Part shown: one piece after another, positions 31,401 to 43,471 of the stretch | Layout of the letters: the number at the start of each line of letters is the position of its first letter | Numbering within the stretch: the first letter of the stretch is position 1 | DNA from: Euglena gracilis | Lineage: Eukaryota; Euglenida; Euglenophyceae; Euglenales | Length of the DNA stretch: 64,000 nt | NCBI GenBank assembly: GCA_039621445.1 | Contig: CP154955.1 | Coordinates: 58,335,804 to 58,399,803 of the forward strand | Direction of reading: 5' to 3' | Program-made: the position numbers and the translations under genes | Notes under the pieces: model-generated | What the model was told of the DNA's origin: nothing | The model's database searches: none | The model's input: the letters and a program-made list of their open reading frames with translations, nothing else

Positions 31401-34400
31401 TGCACTTGCCCTTCTTGTTGATGCACGGCGCATGGGTGTCGAAGCCAACGCAGGGGTTGTGCAACATGTGCCGCATGACCAAGTCGTGCAGCTGGGGCTC
31501 GGCGATGGGGTCGGGGATCTCGGCGCACACGACGTTGTCGTAGTCACTCGGGGTGGACAGCTTGCCATCGCCGGCGAAGAAGAGGAGGATGTGGGCGTGG
31601 GGCAGCCCGCGCTTCTGCCACTCCACGGCGTAGAGGTGCCCGGCGTGGCGGCCGAGGACGCCGTTCCGCAGGTCGGCCATCAGCTCCTTCAGCTTCAGGT
31701 GGAAGACGCGGGTGGTGACGTCGAACTGTTGCGAAGCATTTTGGCCAGGTGGAACAGCAGCCGTCACCTCCTTCCACTGCGAGTTTATCATCAGGTTCCA
31801 AACCCCACGTTTCTCTTTAAAAAACCGTATTCGGACACATGCCAAAAAGCTGATTAAATCAGCAGAAGTTTTTTTGTGCATTCATGTCAAGCATTTGGTC
31901 TTTGGTCAATTTCAGAAAAAAGCTGATTAAATCGGCGGAAGTTTTTTTGTGCATTCATTTGCAGCCTTTGGCCTTTGGTCAATTTCAGAAAAAAGCTGAT
32001 TAAATCGGCGGAAGTTTTTGCGTATCCATCAAAATGGTGATCACGAGTACTGGAACCTGGATGCGGTGACGGTGATGAACAGGTCCGCCTTGCCCATCTT
32101 GCGCACGATGGCCATGCCGTCGTGGTACAACTGCGTCATGTACCGCGGTCCGCCCACGAAGGTGCTCGGCAGGACGGTACGGCGGCCGACGGAGGCGGAG
32201 GGGGTGCCCTGCGTCGACTGCGTCACGACGTCCTGGTAGCACTCGGCGCGGATGGTGGACTGGTTGTTGCGCAACCACGTCAGCTTCTGCTGCTCCACCT
32301 TCGCCCACTGCACCACGATCCACTCCTGGTACAGCGCGCCGCACTGGTGCAGGTAGGAGGGGCTGACGTGCTCCGGCCGCGTCATCAGGTAGTACTTCAC
32401 GTACTCCCGAAGGGTGACCTCGTTCTTCCGCGCGTTGGGTCGGCGCTCCAGCTGCAGGTCGGCGACGTTCACGCGGGTCGGTCGGCGGCGGGTCGGCTGC
32501 ACCACGGTCCTCTCGATGCCCGGCGTCCACCCGTAGTCGCCGTAGGGGAAGAGGAGGACGAAGTGCAGCGGGTCGTAGCAGGGGTGCAGCTCGTTGATGG
32601 TGACGAAGCCCGGACGTTGCCCACGGACCCGCACGATGATGTCCCGCGGCGTTGCAGCTGCTCGAGCGTCCAGCTCCGGCAAGAAAACGGCCACTTCGCT
32701 GGCGGTCGGCTGGTTGTAGCGGCGGCGGTCCACGTTGTTGCCGACGTTGCTGGCGATCCGCATGACGAAGCTGAGTGATGGCTTCTCTCTCTATCACCGA
32801 ACGAAGGAACCCATGGGTGGAGAGATTTGGAAAGCATTGCAAAAAGAAGTTGTTTTCATGGTGCTTGAACTTTGTTTTGACCATTGCGTGCTTGCAAGAG
32901 CGGACATTTACAGGATCGAGCAAATTCGACACAAAAACAAAGAAGTTGGACTCCACTGTGGATTCTAATCACCTAAAAACTCAAGAATCCTCAAATGATG
33001 GAAGCCACGCTGGGGTCGTGAATGTCCGATGCGCGCTCGATGATCTGCACATACGGGTTCACCTCCTGCAGCATCTCGGTCAGCTGCCGCACAACCTCCG
33101 CCCGCAGCCGCTCTCCCCAACGCAACCGCGTACGTGCGTCCACCTGCGCCTGCGTGTCCAGGACGTACAGCTGCGCGCAGGAGTGGGGCAGCCCCGGCGG
33201 CGGTACCAACGCGCCCATGCGGTGGTGGACGGTGCCGTTGATCCTGAAGCTCTGCACGCCGGTGGGGAACTGCCGTGCCATCAACTTGTTGCACCTTGAA
33301 ATTTTGGGAAGAAAACAAACCAACAAAGCATGATTTGGAGACAGGATCAGGTAGCCGAAGTGCGGGAATGCTCGTGAGGTGGCAGCAATGAGGATGTTTT
33401 GATACATCAAAAAACCTACAAAAAACGTCAACATCATAGCTTTTATGGAAACATGTCATTTTTCCACCTTTCCCAAGAGTGAAAAAATGCAGGAGTGATG
33501 CAACAAATTGGCTTCCACACGCGCCGTCGTGGAGGCCATGTTCAGTGCGGCGTTGTAGAGCCGCATGCGCTCCAGGACGTGGCGGCTCTCCGGCACCCGA
33601 CGGTTGAGGATGTCGTCCAGGTACTGCGGGGGCCGTTGCAGGGCTGGCAGAACAACTTTTCCTTGTTCGCAGCACAGCCCCTCGGCCTCCCCCTTCCACC
33701 GCATCGCTCCACACCGCCAGCAAATGACGTCCCCCATGTTCCCGACGTCGGAAGGCAGCACGTGGGAGAGGTCCTCGCCGCATCGACCGCGGAACACCGC
33801 TACCATGGCACGGCGTCGGCGTTGTCGAGCTTCGCGCGTGGAGTCGCGCTTCGCGGCAGCACGGTGGGCAGCACGTCGGGAAAGTTGTTGGTCACGAACC
33901 CCTTGCAGATGTTGTTGCTCTTCCGCCGTGAACAACGACATGGTGTCAGCTCGTTGAGAGTTGGGGGCCACGGCGGTGCGCGGTGCTGCACGGGACGTCG
34001 TTGGCGAAGCATGGTGAAGTTGGCGGCGGTGCTGTTGTTCCTCCACGCTGAACAAAAACATCGTGGCTTGTTGTTGTCCCAGAAAAGCCTGCGCCATGGA
34101 CGACGCGACCGCCGTTGATGCCCCCATGGTGGGCAACAGCAGCAGTGGCGGCGACACCGCAGGCACGCCTGGCACTTGCAACGTCATGGCGTGGCAAACG
34201 TTTGCTTGAAAAGACTCCATTTTTTGACTCGTGCCATTGGGCGGTTTTTCACAACCCGTGCGGACATTTAAAGGAACGGACAACCCGTGCGGACATTTAC
34301 AGGAATGCTGTCTGCGGGGAGCAGCCAGGAATTAGCATTTACAATTAACATTACATTAACATTTACATTTACACTACAACTAAGTTTGCCAAGATGCCCT

Positions 34401-37400
34401 CTTGTCATCGCCCAAAGTTGTGTGGGTCGTCACATTTCCAGCGAGCGGGGGGGGGGGCACGCACCGCCAAAGGGGGTGGCCTCAAGCACGCCACGGAGTT
34501 TTACACTTTCAGCCCCAATGTGCACAAAGGAAAACGTCACACCCAACATGGCATATTGCGACACAAATGGAAATCAAATGCAACATTGAACTTGGGAGAT
34601 GGGACATGGGACTGGACGGCAAACACCAACAAATGATACAGAGATAAAAATGCCAACAGGGGACACGGCGTGGCTGACCGGCTGCTGGACATTTTCCACA
34701 ACTTGCACTCCATCCAAAAACCAACCTTTGCAACACTCCATAAAAAACCCACCCAAAAGTGGTCAAGAGTTTTAAAAATCCACCAACTCGGTCAACAAAA
34801 CCCTGTCCCCCTAAGTGCACCTTTGAGCCCCCTGGCTCCCGAACCATGCGCACAAAGGCGCAGGGCTCTCCGGTGCACTTTACGGCTCGGCCCCAGAAGC
34901 CGACGCGTAACAAAGGCCTGTGACGGGACCACCCCGCATGGGGACAGGCTTTGTTCATGTATTTGGAGCTTTTTGAATGCAAGCTGAAGTTGAAGGAGGG
35001 TGACAGAAACAGAAACACCACCTCACCAAGCAAACCATTTCGATAATATAAACGACAGGGAAAACGTTTGCCACGTCAGGGAGGTCCTCGGCGGAGGAGG
35101 GGCGGCTCCGGGAGGAAAGAGGCTGAAGGCACCTGCGATTGAAGTTCTTGGGGATGTCGCGGTCTCCGCTCTTGGTGATGCAAGCGTGCTTGATGACGAT
35201 GCCTCGTCATCTGCGAAAAAGCATGAAAGTTCATCGTCTGAAGCTGCCCATCAAAACACCCAAATGAAACCCAATCGCATAGAGCATGCATTATTGAGAC
35301 ACGTGGAAGACAGTCAATTGCCAAATAAAGGCACACACCGTTCCCAAAGAGTCGTCTTCTCACTCTCGGTGGTGGCAAAGCGGCATCACCTTCGTCGGCT
35401 GCCTCACCTGAGAAGAGACAAAAAACTGAGGGATGGAGCTCTCTTGCTGGTTTTGGTCTAAAAGGAAATCACTGAAGAGGATTGGGGGATACGGATTGGG
35501 GGTGGCTAGCCAGTTTTGGACACCCTGTTTTGGCCTAAATGCTCCAAAACGTACTTTCGGGGGGTGGGGGTGGGGCCAAAACCTTGCCGGGGCCATAACT
35601 TTGGCCCCATGGTTCGTTAGCCCCATTTTTTGTTTTTTTTTTTTTTTTTGTGGGGGGGTTTTTTTTTTTTTTTTTTTTGCCTTTTTGCCCTTGCTCTAAA
35701 GAAAGTTTTCAGGGTTCCCGGGGGTGCTCTTACAAAAAACTGGGGGGCTGGGGCTGACTTTCCAGTTTTAGGTCCTGAGTTTTGGCCTAAATGCCCCGAA
35801 TGTACATTGGGGGGAGCGGGCGAAACCTTGCCGGGGCCATAACTTTGGCCCCGTGGTTCGTCAGCCCTTGCTCTAAAAAATGTGTCTGGGGTTTTTGGGG
35901 GTGCTCTTTGCAAAAATCTGCTTGGCTGGGGTTGAGTGTCAAAATTTGGACACCCAGTTTTGGCCTAAATGCCCGGAATGTACATTGTGGGGGGGGTTGG
36001 GTCCGTAAACTTGCCGGGGCCATAACTTTGGCCCCATGGTTCGTTAGCCCTTGTTCTAAAAAAATTTTCTGGGGTTTTTGGGGGTGCTCTTTCCAAAAAA
36101 CTGCTTGGCTGGGGCTGACTGTCAAAATTTGGACACCCAGTTTTGGCCTAAATGCCCGGAATGTACATTGTGGGGGGGGGTTGGGTCCGTAAACTTGCCG
36201 GGGCCATAACTTTGGCCCCGTGGCCCGTTTGCCCTCGCTCTAAAAAATTTTTCTGGGGTTTTTGGGGGTGCTCTTTCCAAAAAACTGCTTGGCTGGGGCT
36301 GACTGTCAAAATTTGGACACCCAGTTTTGGCCTAAATGCCCGGAATGTACATTGTGGGGGGGGGTTGGGTCCGTAAACTTGCCGGGGCCATGACTTTGGC
36401 CCCGTGGCCCGTTTGCCCTCGCTCTAAAAATTTTTTCTGGGGTTTTTGGGGGTGCTCTTTCCAAAAAACTGCTTGGCTGGGGCTGACTGTCAAAATTTGG
36501 ACACCCAGTTTTGGCCTAAATGCCCGGAATGTACATTGTGGGGGGGGGTTGGGTCCGTAAACTTGCCGGGGCCATAACTTTGGCCCCGTGGCCCGTTTGC
36601 CCTCGCTCTAAAAAATTTTTCTGGGGTTTTTGGGGGTGCTCTTTCTAAAAAACTGCTTGGCTGGGGCTGACTGTCAAAATTTGGACACCCAGTTTTGGCC
36701 TAAATGCCCGGAATGTACATTGTGGGGGGGGGTTGGGTCCGTAAACTTGCCGGGGCCATAACTTTGGCCCCGTGGCCCGTTTGCCCTCGCTCTAAAAATT
36801 TTTTCTGGGGTTTTTGGGGGTGCTCTTTCTAAAAAACTGCTTGGCTGGGGCTGACTGTCAAAATTTGGACACCCAGTTTTGGCCTAAATGCCCGGAATGT
36901 ACATTGTGGGGGGGGGTTGGGTCCGTAAACTTGCCGGGGCCATAACTTTGGCCCCGTGGCCCGTTTGCCCTCGCTCTAAAAATTTTTTCTGGGGTTTTTG
37001 GGGGTGCTCTTTCTAAAAAACTGCTTGGCTGGGGCTGACTGTCAAAATTTGGACACCCAGTTTTGGCCTAAATGCCCGGAATGTACATTGTGGGGGGGGG
37101 TTGGGTCCGTAAACTTGCCGGGGCCATAACTTTGGCCCCGTGGCCCGTTTGCCCTCGCTCTAAAAAATTTTTCTGGGGTTTTTGGGGGTGCTCTTTCTAA
37201 AAAACTGCTTGGCTGGGGCTGACTGTCAAAATTTGGACACCCAGTTTTGGCCTAAATGCCCGGAATGTACATTGTGGGGGGGGTTGGGTCCGTAAACTTG
37301 CCGGGGCCATAACTTTGGCCCCGTGGTTCGTTAGCCCTTGCTCTAAAAAAATTTTCTGGGGTTTTTGGGGGTGCTCTTTCCAAAAAACTGCTTGGCTGGG

Positions 37401-38481
37401 GCTGACTGTCAAAATTTGGACACCCAGTTTTGGCCTAAATGCCCGGAATGTACATTGTGGGGGGGGGTTGGGTCCGTAAACTTGCCGGGGCCATAACTTT
37501 GGCCCCGTGGCCCGTTTGCCCTCGCTCTAAAAATTTTTTCTGGGGTTTTTGGGGTTGCTCTTTCTAAAAAACTGCTTGGCTGGGGCTGACTGTCAAAATT
37601 TGGACACCCAGTTTTGGCCTAAATGCCCGGAATGTACATTGTGGGGGGGGGTTGGGTCCGTAAACTTGCCGGGGCCATAACTTTGGCCCCGTGGCCCGTT
37701 TGCCCTCGCTCTAAAAATTTTTTCTGGGGTTTTTGGGGTTGCTCTTTCTAAAAAACTGCTTGGCTGGGGCTGACTGTCAAAATTTGGACACCCAGTTTTG
37801 GCCTAAATGCCCGGAATGTACATTGTGGGGGGGGGTTGGGTCCGTAAACTTGCCGGGGCCATAACTTTGGCCCCGTGGTTCGTTAGCCCTTGCTCTAAAA
37901 AAATTTTCTGGGGTTTTTGGGGGTGCTCTTTCCAAAAAACTGCTTGGCTGGGGCTGACTGTCAAAATTTGGACACCCAGTTTTGGCCTAAATGCCCGGAA
38001 TGTACATTGTGGGGGGGGGTTGGGTCCGTAAACTTGCCGGGGCCATAACTTTGGCCCCGTGGCCCGTTTGCCCTCGCTCTAAAATTTTTTTCTGGGGTTT
38101 TTGGGGGTGCTCTTTCCAAAAAACTGCTTGGCTGGTGGCTGACTGTCAAAATTTGGGCACCCAGTTTTGGCCTAAATGCCCGGAATGTACATTCGGGGGG
38201 GCGGGTTGGCCAAAAACCTTGCCGGGGCCATAACTATGGCCCCGTGGCCCGTTTGCCCTCGCTCTAAAAGAATTTCTGAGGTTTTTGGGGGTGCTCTTTC
38301 CAAAAAGCCCCGGCTGTGTGGCAAAGGTTTTGGTCATACCGAAAGCTTCGTTCCACGTCCTCGAAGATGGTGATCTTGGGGATCTTCTCGGGCTTGGGGT
38401 GTCCTGCGGTGCTTGGGCTTGTCCGCGTGTGTGGAAAATCTTCCTTTCCTTCTCCTTTTCCTTCCTCGGAGTTCGCGGCAT
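28408..38481 (-). CDS. Helitron RepHel gene C, complete
   Basis: The role is that of gene A. Minus-strand exons: E1 38481-38340, E2 35407-35339, E3 35210-35076, E4 34189-33507, E5 33284-33004, E6 32779-32059, E7 31794-30001, E8 29771-28574, E9 about 28476-28408. The reading frame is continuous and exon sizes match D (E5 281, E6 721, E7 1794, E8 1198 nt). Introns E1/E2 (2.9 kb, satellite-filled) and E2/E3 are GT-AG; the rest have paired ends. Codons are more GC-rich at third positions than in A/B. Neither Helitron terminus was identified. No in-frame stop seen, so it may be functional. Confidence 0.87.
28574..29771 (-). CDS. RepHel C exon E8 (helicase core)
   Basis: Motifs: TVIATALTGIAALLLPGG, IVIDEATMGRKEMYEL, VVVLSGDFRQLTPVL, MTINKAQGQTFERVG and LYVACSRVGDG. 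About 1198 nt, matching D. Confidence 0.9.
29772..30000 (-). other. RepHel C intron E7/E8
   Basis: Perfect 11-bp inverted ends TGCATTGGAAC and GTTCCAATGCA. It contains two GCTGATTAAATC words, each followed by a GGAAGTTTTTTT tract. Confidence 0.75.
30001..31794 (-). CDS. RepHel C exon E7 (HUH Rep and Walker A)
   Basis: GLPHAHILLFF (HUH), a Cys/His-rich stretch (NPCVGFDTHAPCINKKGKCS), YLHKYIHKGGDR (two Tyr) and CGGCGKTF (Walker A). All catalytic motifs are intact. Confidence 0.92.
31795..32058 (-). other. RepHel C intron E6/E7 made of three ~72-bp tandem units
   Basis: Each unit has AAAAAGCTGATTAAATC, a GGCGGAAGTTTTT tract, and TTTGGTCAATTTCAG. The intron ends pair CAGGTTCCA with TGGAACCTG. 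D has the same three units with small deletions. Confidence 0.75.
32059..32779 (-). CDS. RepHel C exon E6
   Basis: Starts near LSFVMRIASNVGNNVDRRRY and ends DLFITVTAS. Conserved Helitron_like_N segments LHFVLLFPYGDYGW and LREYVKYYLMTRPE are visible. Confidence 0.88.
33004..33284 (-). CDS. RepHel C exon E5
   Basis: LMARQFPTGVQSFRINGTVH, HRMGALVPPPGLPHSCAQLY, DARTRLRW and ERASDIHDPSVA; 281 nt. Confidence 0.87.
33507..34189 (-). CDS. RepHel C exon E4 (zinc-ribbon-like N region)
   Basis: CWRCGAMRWKGE...CCEQGKVVLP, MRLYNAALNMASTTARVEAN. The N part repeats MFLFSVEEQQ / MSLFTAEEQQ, a tandem duplication of a short Q-rich motif also seen in B. Confidence 0.85.
34190..35075 (-). other. RepHel C intron E3/E4 (886 bp) with paired ends
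   Basis: Inverted ends CGTGGCAAACGTTT and AAACGTTTGCCACG (14 bp, perfect). It holds GCGGACATTTACAGG words (34256-34305) and a ~580-bp block (CATCGCCCAAAGTTGTG... to ...CGACGCGTAACAAAGGCC) that occurs twice in the equivalent D intron. Confidence 0.75.
35076..35210 (-). CDS. RepHel C exon E3
   Basis: 135 nt, DDEASSSSTLASP to AFSLFPPGAAPPPPRTSLT. The acceptor CTTTTTCGCAG is canonical; the 3' edge is a paired-end junction. It is thus the switch point between the two intron types. Confidence 0.7.
   Translation of the reverse strand: MTRHRHQARLHHQERRPRHPQELQSQVPSASFLPEPPLLRRGPP
35339..35407 (-). CDS. RepHel C exon E2
   Basis: 69 nt between GTCTCTTCTCAG and GTGTGTGCC, reading GEAADEGDAALPPPRVRRRL then FGN. 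Phase 1 both ends, and it joins to E3 as FGN-DDEASS. Confidence 0.7.
35500..38310. repeat. 184-bp satellite array (about 15 units) inside RepHel C intron 1
   Basis: Highly homogeneous units of about 184 bp between roughly 36000 and 38200, more diverged at both edges. Each unit contains CGGGGCC-ATAACTTT-GGCCCCG, a 7-bp hairpin, and GGAATGTACATTGTGGGGG. It lies between E1 (38340) and E2 (35407). Confidence 0.95.
38340..38481 (-). CDS. RepHel C exon E1 (start; basic SP-rich)
   Basis: MPRTPRKEKEKERKIFHT, then PSPRRSPRSPSSRTWNEAFG before GTATGACC; phase 1. It starts within 30 bp of the satellite edge on its 3' side. Confidence 0.65.
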
Positions 38482-38649
38482 TGGGATCGGCCCAAAGTCT
38501 CAGCCCTTCGAGGCATCCTCCCTCATGAAAGCCCTGAATGAAACATTGAAAAGGGTGAGGGATGAGACACAGGACAACCTCTCCATTGACGGAGCCAGAA
38601 GCTGCAAGACGACAGCCGGAACCCTCACATTCTGGGCTTAAAGCTGCAA

Positions 38650-40100
38650 GGGAATGGAAACAAAGATTCCGAATTAGGAATTCCCTAAATAGGCTGTAAA
38701 CCTTTACACTCCAACTCGTGAACGTATTCAAAGCACAGTTCGGGACCGGGCATGCGACCTGCACGAAACCGAGGCGGTTCTGACGAACCCTGTCCCGTCG
38801 GCGGGTGCTGCTGCGTTGCCGCCAAATGTACCCCTACGGCGCACATTCGCGTCCGCATTCGCCGAAAGCGCGACGGAATCTGTCCACACGGCTCGGGTTA
38901 TGGTTAGGAGACAAGCCGGTGGGGCCCGTGCTGACGCACGGGCCGGATAGCACGATCCAAGGGCTACATTTATAACCCAGGCACGTCCTCCAGCTCCCCC
39001 GGAAGCGAAAAATGTGCATTTTTGTTGGCTGATTTGGTGGCTTGGCTTCAATTCCCTTGCTTAATTAAATATAGCTCCCATTGCATCCCTCCGAGGTATG
39101 CACCCGAAGCCCGTAGGACCCGTGCGTGAGCACGGGCCGGAAGTAGCCCCAGCTCGCTACATTCATTTCCAAAGCGCGCTCCCTCGGATACGAAAAATCT
39201 GCATTTTGGGTGGCCGATTTGCTTTATTCGCTCCCAAGGCATCCCTCCGTGATATGCAGCCCCCCCTCCCCGTAGCTGTGCACGGAGGCCCGTGCTGACG
39301 CACGGCGGCGTGTGGTGGCCGGGAAAATATCGAGCACCACAGCACCAAATGGCAGGGATTTGGGGCGGCCTGGTGATTTCGGGGCACCAAGGGCTTGTCG
39401 ATCCAAAAGAGCAGTATTTTTGCTATCGCCGCCCTCGAAAACCCCCTTCCGGAGCGCGTCACAGGGCATCCACGCCACACCCATTCAGAAATATGCCACC
39501 CCCCGGCTTGGAGGAGTGGCATTGTGCCGCATGGGAGTGCCCATGAGAGTGCGCCGGCGTTTCTTGAGGGCTCTGATGTGTCAATCAGCTAAAGCAAAGT
39601 TTTTTTTTTTTGGAATCCCGGCCCTCGAAAATTCCCTTCCGGAGCACATCAGGGGCCGCCATTGCACACCCCTTCCGAGATATGCCACCGCCCCCGCCTA
39701 AATACCGACAAATAGCCCAGGAAATTGAGGTATAGAGGAGGTTGAAAAACCTCTACCTCTACCGCTATCCCTCGCCCTCCATGCAGGAAGTCGTTTTTTT
39801 GGAATCGCGTCCGCCTAAAACTTTCTGCCGGAGCACATTAGGGGTCCTCCGCAGCACGCAGGTTCCGAGATGCGCCCCCCCCGTCCTGGAAGGGGGGCTT
39901 TATGTTCCCTGCGGTTTGAGGGCAGCCTACTACGGCGGCCAGCCTCAGGTTACGCCTTTGTCTGATATTCAAGATGAGAATATAAAAAATATCTCATACC
40001 TTCAGGAAAAAAAACTGAGCCTCGGAAAACAAAAGAAAACAAATGTCTGACATTCCAGATGCGCCCGATTTTTTAATCTGAAAAAGCTGATTAAATCAGC
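38650..40100. repeat. Upstream repeat region of RepHel C
   Basis: Contains the 9-bp hairpin at 38923-38944, a variant (CCCGTGC/GCACGGG around GTGA) at 39119-39136, and repeated CATCCCTCCGAGGTATGCA and CTCGAAAAC/TTCCGGAGC blocks. A near copy is at 43930-45280. GCTGATTAAATCAGC is at about 40085. No gene is supported. Confidence 0.75.
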
Positions 40101-40589
40101 GGTGGTTTTTTTTGTCACCGTTCACCCTTTCTCCCTGTCCTTGACTTTTCCTGCCCCCCCCCTGCTGATTGCAAAAAAAGGCCAAGTCCAGAAAAGCGAC
40201 AAAGCAAAATGCGTGTGATGTGCGTCATCCACCTCAATCAAAGTAAATCGAAGCATTGGCATGACCTGTGAGGAGCAAACAAAAAATGCAGAACGCAGCA
40301 TCAAAACAGCATCCAAAAAAAGGAAAACAAAGATGAAACTGCTTCTTTTCTTTAAAAAAAAGAAGTTTACAAATGGTGGAGTCACGGGACACGGGACAAA
40401 ATCGAAAAAAAGTCTGCCCCGTAATTCTGAAAAAAGCCCAGGTCCAAAAAATACCCCCCAGGGTTGGATGGGAAGCCTTGGGGGGTCGAACCCCCCCCCG
40501 AAACGGAGGGGGGGGTGGGTCGGACCCCCCCCTCCTACCTCGAAACTGAGTGGGGGCCGATTTTTCGATTTCATGGACGGGCAAAGGGC

Positions 40590-42490
40590 CAGAAAATGCG
40601 GGAAATTTTGGCTGGACCCCCCCTGGGTTTTTTCAGAAAATGCGGTTGGGAAATTCTTGGCTGGACCCCCCCCGCAATCCAAAAAATACGTTTGGGAAAT
40701 TTTGGGACCCACCTGGGTTTTTCAAAAAAAAAAACAACGGTTGAGAAATTTTGGCTGGACCCCCCCTGGGTTTTTCAGAAAATACGGTTGGGAAATTTTG
40801 GCTGGACCCCCTGGGATTTTCAGAAAATGCGGTTGGGAAACTTTGGCTGGACCTCCCCTGGGTTTTTCAAAAAATACGGTTGGGAAATTTTGGGTCCCAC
40901 CTGGGTTTTTCAAAAAAAAAAACGGTTGAGAAATTTTGGCTGGACTCCCCCTGGGTTTTTTCAGAAAATACGGTTGGGAAATTTTGGCTGGACCCCCTGG
41001 GATTTTCAGAAAACGCGGTTGGGAAAGTTTGGCCCCTGGGTTTTTCAAAAAACACGGCTGTGAAACTTTGGCTGGAGCCCCCTGGGTTATTTTTTGAAAA
41101 TGCGGTTGGGAAATTTTTTGCTGGACCCCCCCCTGGGATTTTCAAAAAATGAGGTTGGGAAATTTTGGCTGCCCCCCCCCCCCCGTAATCCAAAAAAATG
41201 CGGTTGGGAAAATTTGGGACTCACCTGGGTTTTTCAAAAAATGCGGTTGGGAAAATTTGGGACTCACCTGGGTTTTTCAAAAAATGCGGTTGGGAAATTT
41301 TGGCTGGACCCCCCAGGTTATTAAAAAAAAATACGGTTGGGAAATTCTGGCTGGACCCCCCTGGGATTTTCAAAAAATGCGGTTGGGAAATTTTGCCTGG
41401 ACCTCCCGTGGGTTTTTCAAAAAATACGGTTGGGAAATTTTGGCTGGACCCCCCCCCGTAATCCAAAAAAATACGGTTCGGAAATTTTGGCTGGACCCCC
41501 CTGGGATTTTCAGAAAATGCGGTTGGGAAACTTTGGCTGGACCACCCCTGGGTTTTTCAAAAAATACGGTTGGGAAATTTTGGCTGGACCCCCCCCGTAA
41601 TCCAAAAAATACGGTTGGGAAATTTTGGCTGGACCCCCCCGCAATCCAAAAAATACGGTTGGGAAATTTTGGGACCCACCTGGGTTTTTCAAAAAAAAAA
41701 ACGGTTGAGAAATTTTGGCTGGACCCCCCCTGTGTTTTTTCAGAAAATACGGTTGGGAAATTTTGGCTCTACCCCCCCTGGGATTTTCAGAAAACGCGGT
41801 TGGGAAAGTTTGGCCCCTGGGTTTTTCAAAAAACACGGCTGTGAAACTTTGGCTGGAGCCCCCTGGGTTATTTTTTGAAAATGCGGTTGGGAAATTTTGG
41901 CAGGACCCCCCTCTGTAATCCAAAAAATGCGGTTGGGAAATTTTGGCTGGACCCCCCCTGGGATTTTCAGAAAATGCGGTTGGGAAATTTTTTGCTGGAC
42001 CCCCCCCTGGGATTTTCAGAAAATGCGGTTGGGAAATTTTGGCTGCCCCCCCCCCCCCGTAATCTAAAAAAAATGCGGTTGGGAAAATTTGGGACTCACC
42101 TGGGTTTTTCAAAAAATAAGGTTGGGAAATTTGGCTGGACCCCCCCTGGGTTTTTTCAGAAAATGCGGTTAGGAAATTTTGGCTGGACCCCCCCTGGAAT
42201 TTTTAGAAAATACGGTTGGAAAATTTTGGCTGCCCCCCCCCCCGTAATCCAAAAAAAATACGGTTGGGAAATGGCTGGACCCCTCCCCCCTGTTATTAAA
42301 AAAATACGGTTGGGAAATTTTGGGTGGACCCGCCCCCTGTTATCCAAAAAAATACGGTTGGGAAATTCTGGCTGGACCCCCACGGAGATTTGCAGAAAAT
42401 GCGGTTGGGAAATTTTGGCTGGACCCCCACCCGTAATCCAAAAAAAATACGGTTGGGAAATTTTGGCTGGACCCCCCCTGGGATTTTCAA
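40590..42490. repeat. 48-bp minisatellite array
   Basis: About 40 units of the type ATACGGTTGGGAAATTTTGG followed by CTGGACCCCCC and TGGGTTTTTCA. It passes directly into the 184-bp satellite at about 42490. Open frames in both directions are low-complexity artefacts. Confidence 0.93.
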
Positions 42491-43420
42491 AAAATGAAAA
42501 ACTTTGGCCCCGTGGCCCGTTTGCCCTTGCTCTAAAAAGTTTTTCTAGGGTTTTTGGGGGTGCTCTTTCCAAAAAACTGCGGGACTGGGGGTGCCTGGCC
42601 ATTTTGGAACACCCTGTTTTGGCCTAAATGCCCTTAAATGTACTTTCGGGGGGCGGGGGTGGGGCCGAAACCTTGCTGGGACCATAACTTTGGCCCCGTG
42701 GCCCATTTGCCCTTGCTCTAAAAAGTTTTTCTAGGGTTTTTGGGGGTGCTCTTTCCAAAAAACTGCGGGACTGGGGGTGCCTGGCCATTTTGGAACACCC
42801 TGTTTTGGCCTAAATGCCCTTAAATGTACTTTCGGGGGGCGAGGGTGGGGCCGAAACCTTGCCGGGACCATAACTTTGGCCCCGTGGCCCATTTGCCCTT
42901 GCTCTAAAAAGTTTTTCTAGGGTTTTTGGGGGTGCTCTTTCCAAAAAACTGCGGGACTGGGGGTGCCTGGCCATTTTGGAACACCCTGTTTTGGCCTAAA
43001 TGCCCTTAAATGTACTTTCGGGGGGCGAGGGTGGGGCCGAAACCTTGCCGGGACCATAACTTTGGCCCCGTGGCCCATTTGCCCTTGCTCTAAAAAGTTT
43101 TTCTAGGGTTTTTGGGGGTGCTCTTTCCAAAAAACTGCGGGACTGGGGGTGCCTGGCCATTTTGGAACACCCTGTTATGGCCTAAATGCCCTTAAATGTA
43201 CTTTCGGGGGGCGAGGGTGGGGCCGAAACCTTGCCGGGACCATAACTTTGGCCCCGTGGCCCGTTTGTCCTTGCTCTAAAAAGTTTTTCTAGGGTTTTTG
43301 GGGGTGCTCTTTCCAAAAAACCTGAGGGCTGTTGACGGCTGGCCAGTTTTGGGACCCTGTATTGGCCTAAATGCCCTACAATCAACGTTCCGGGGGCGGG
43401 GTTAGCCAAAATCTGCTTTT
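42490..43420. repeat. 184-bp satellite array (5 units) beside orphan exon O3
   Basis: A distinct subfamily (GCGGGACTGGGGGTGCCTGGCC; TTAAATGTACTTTCGGGG) of near-identical units. It follows orphan first exon 43607-43472 in the sense direction. Confidence 0.93.
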
Positions 43421-43471
43421 AATTACATTATATAATTAAAGACTGCTTTTAATTGCAGGCCATGAACACAC

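Noticed and set aside
40261-42627. Long open frames of 200-250 codons in the 48-bp minisatellite
   Set aside because: They exist on both strands and in several frames, and consist only of the repeat.
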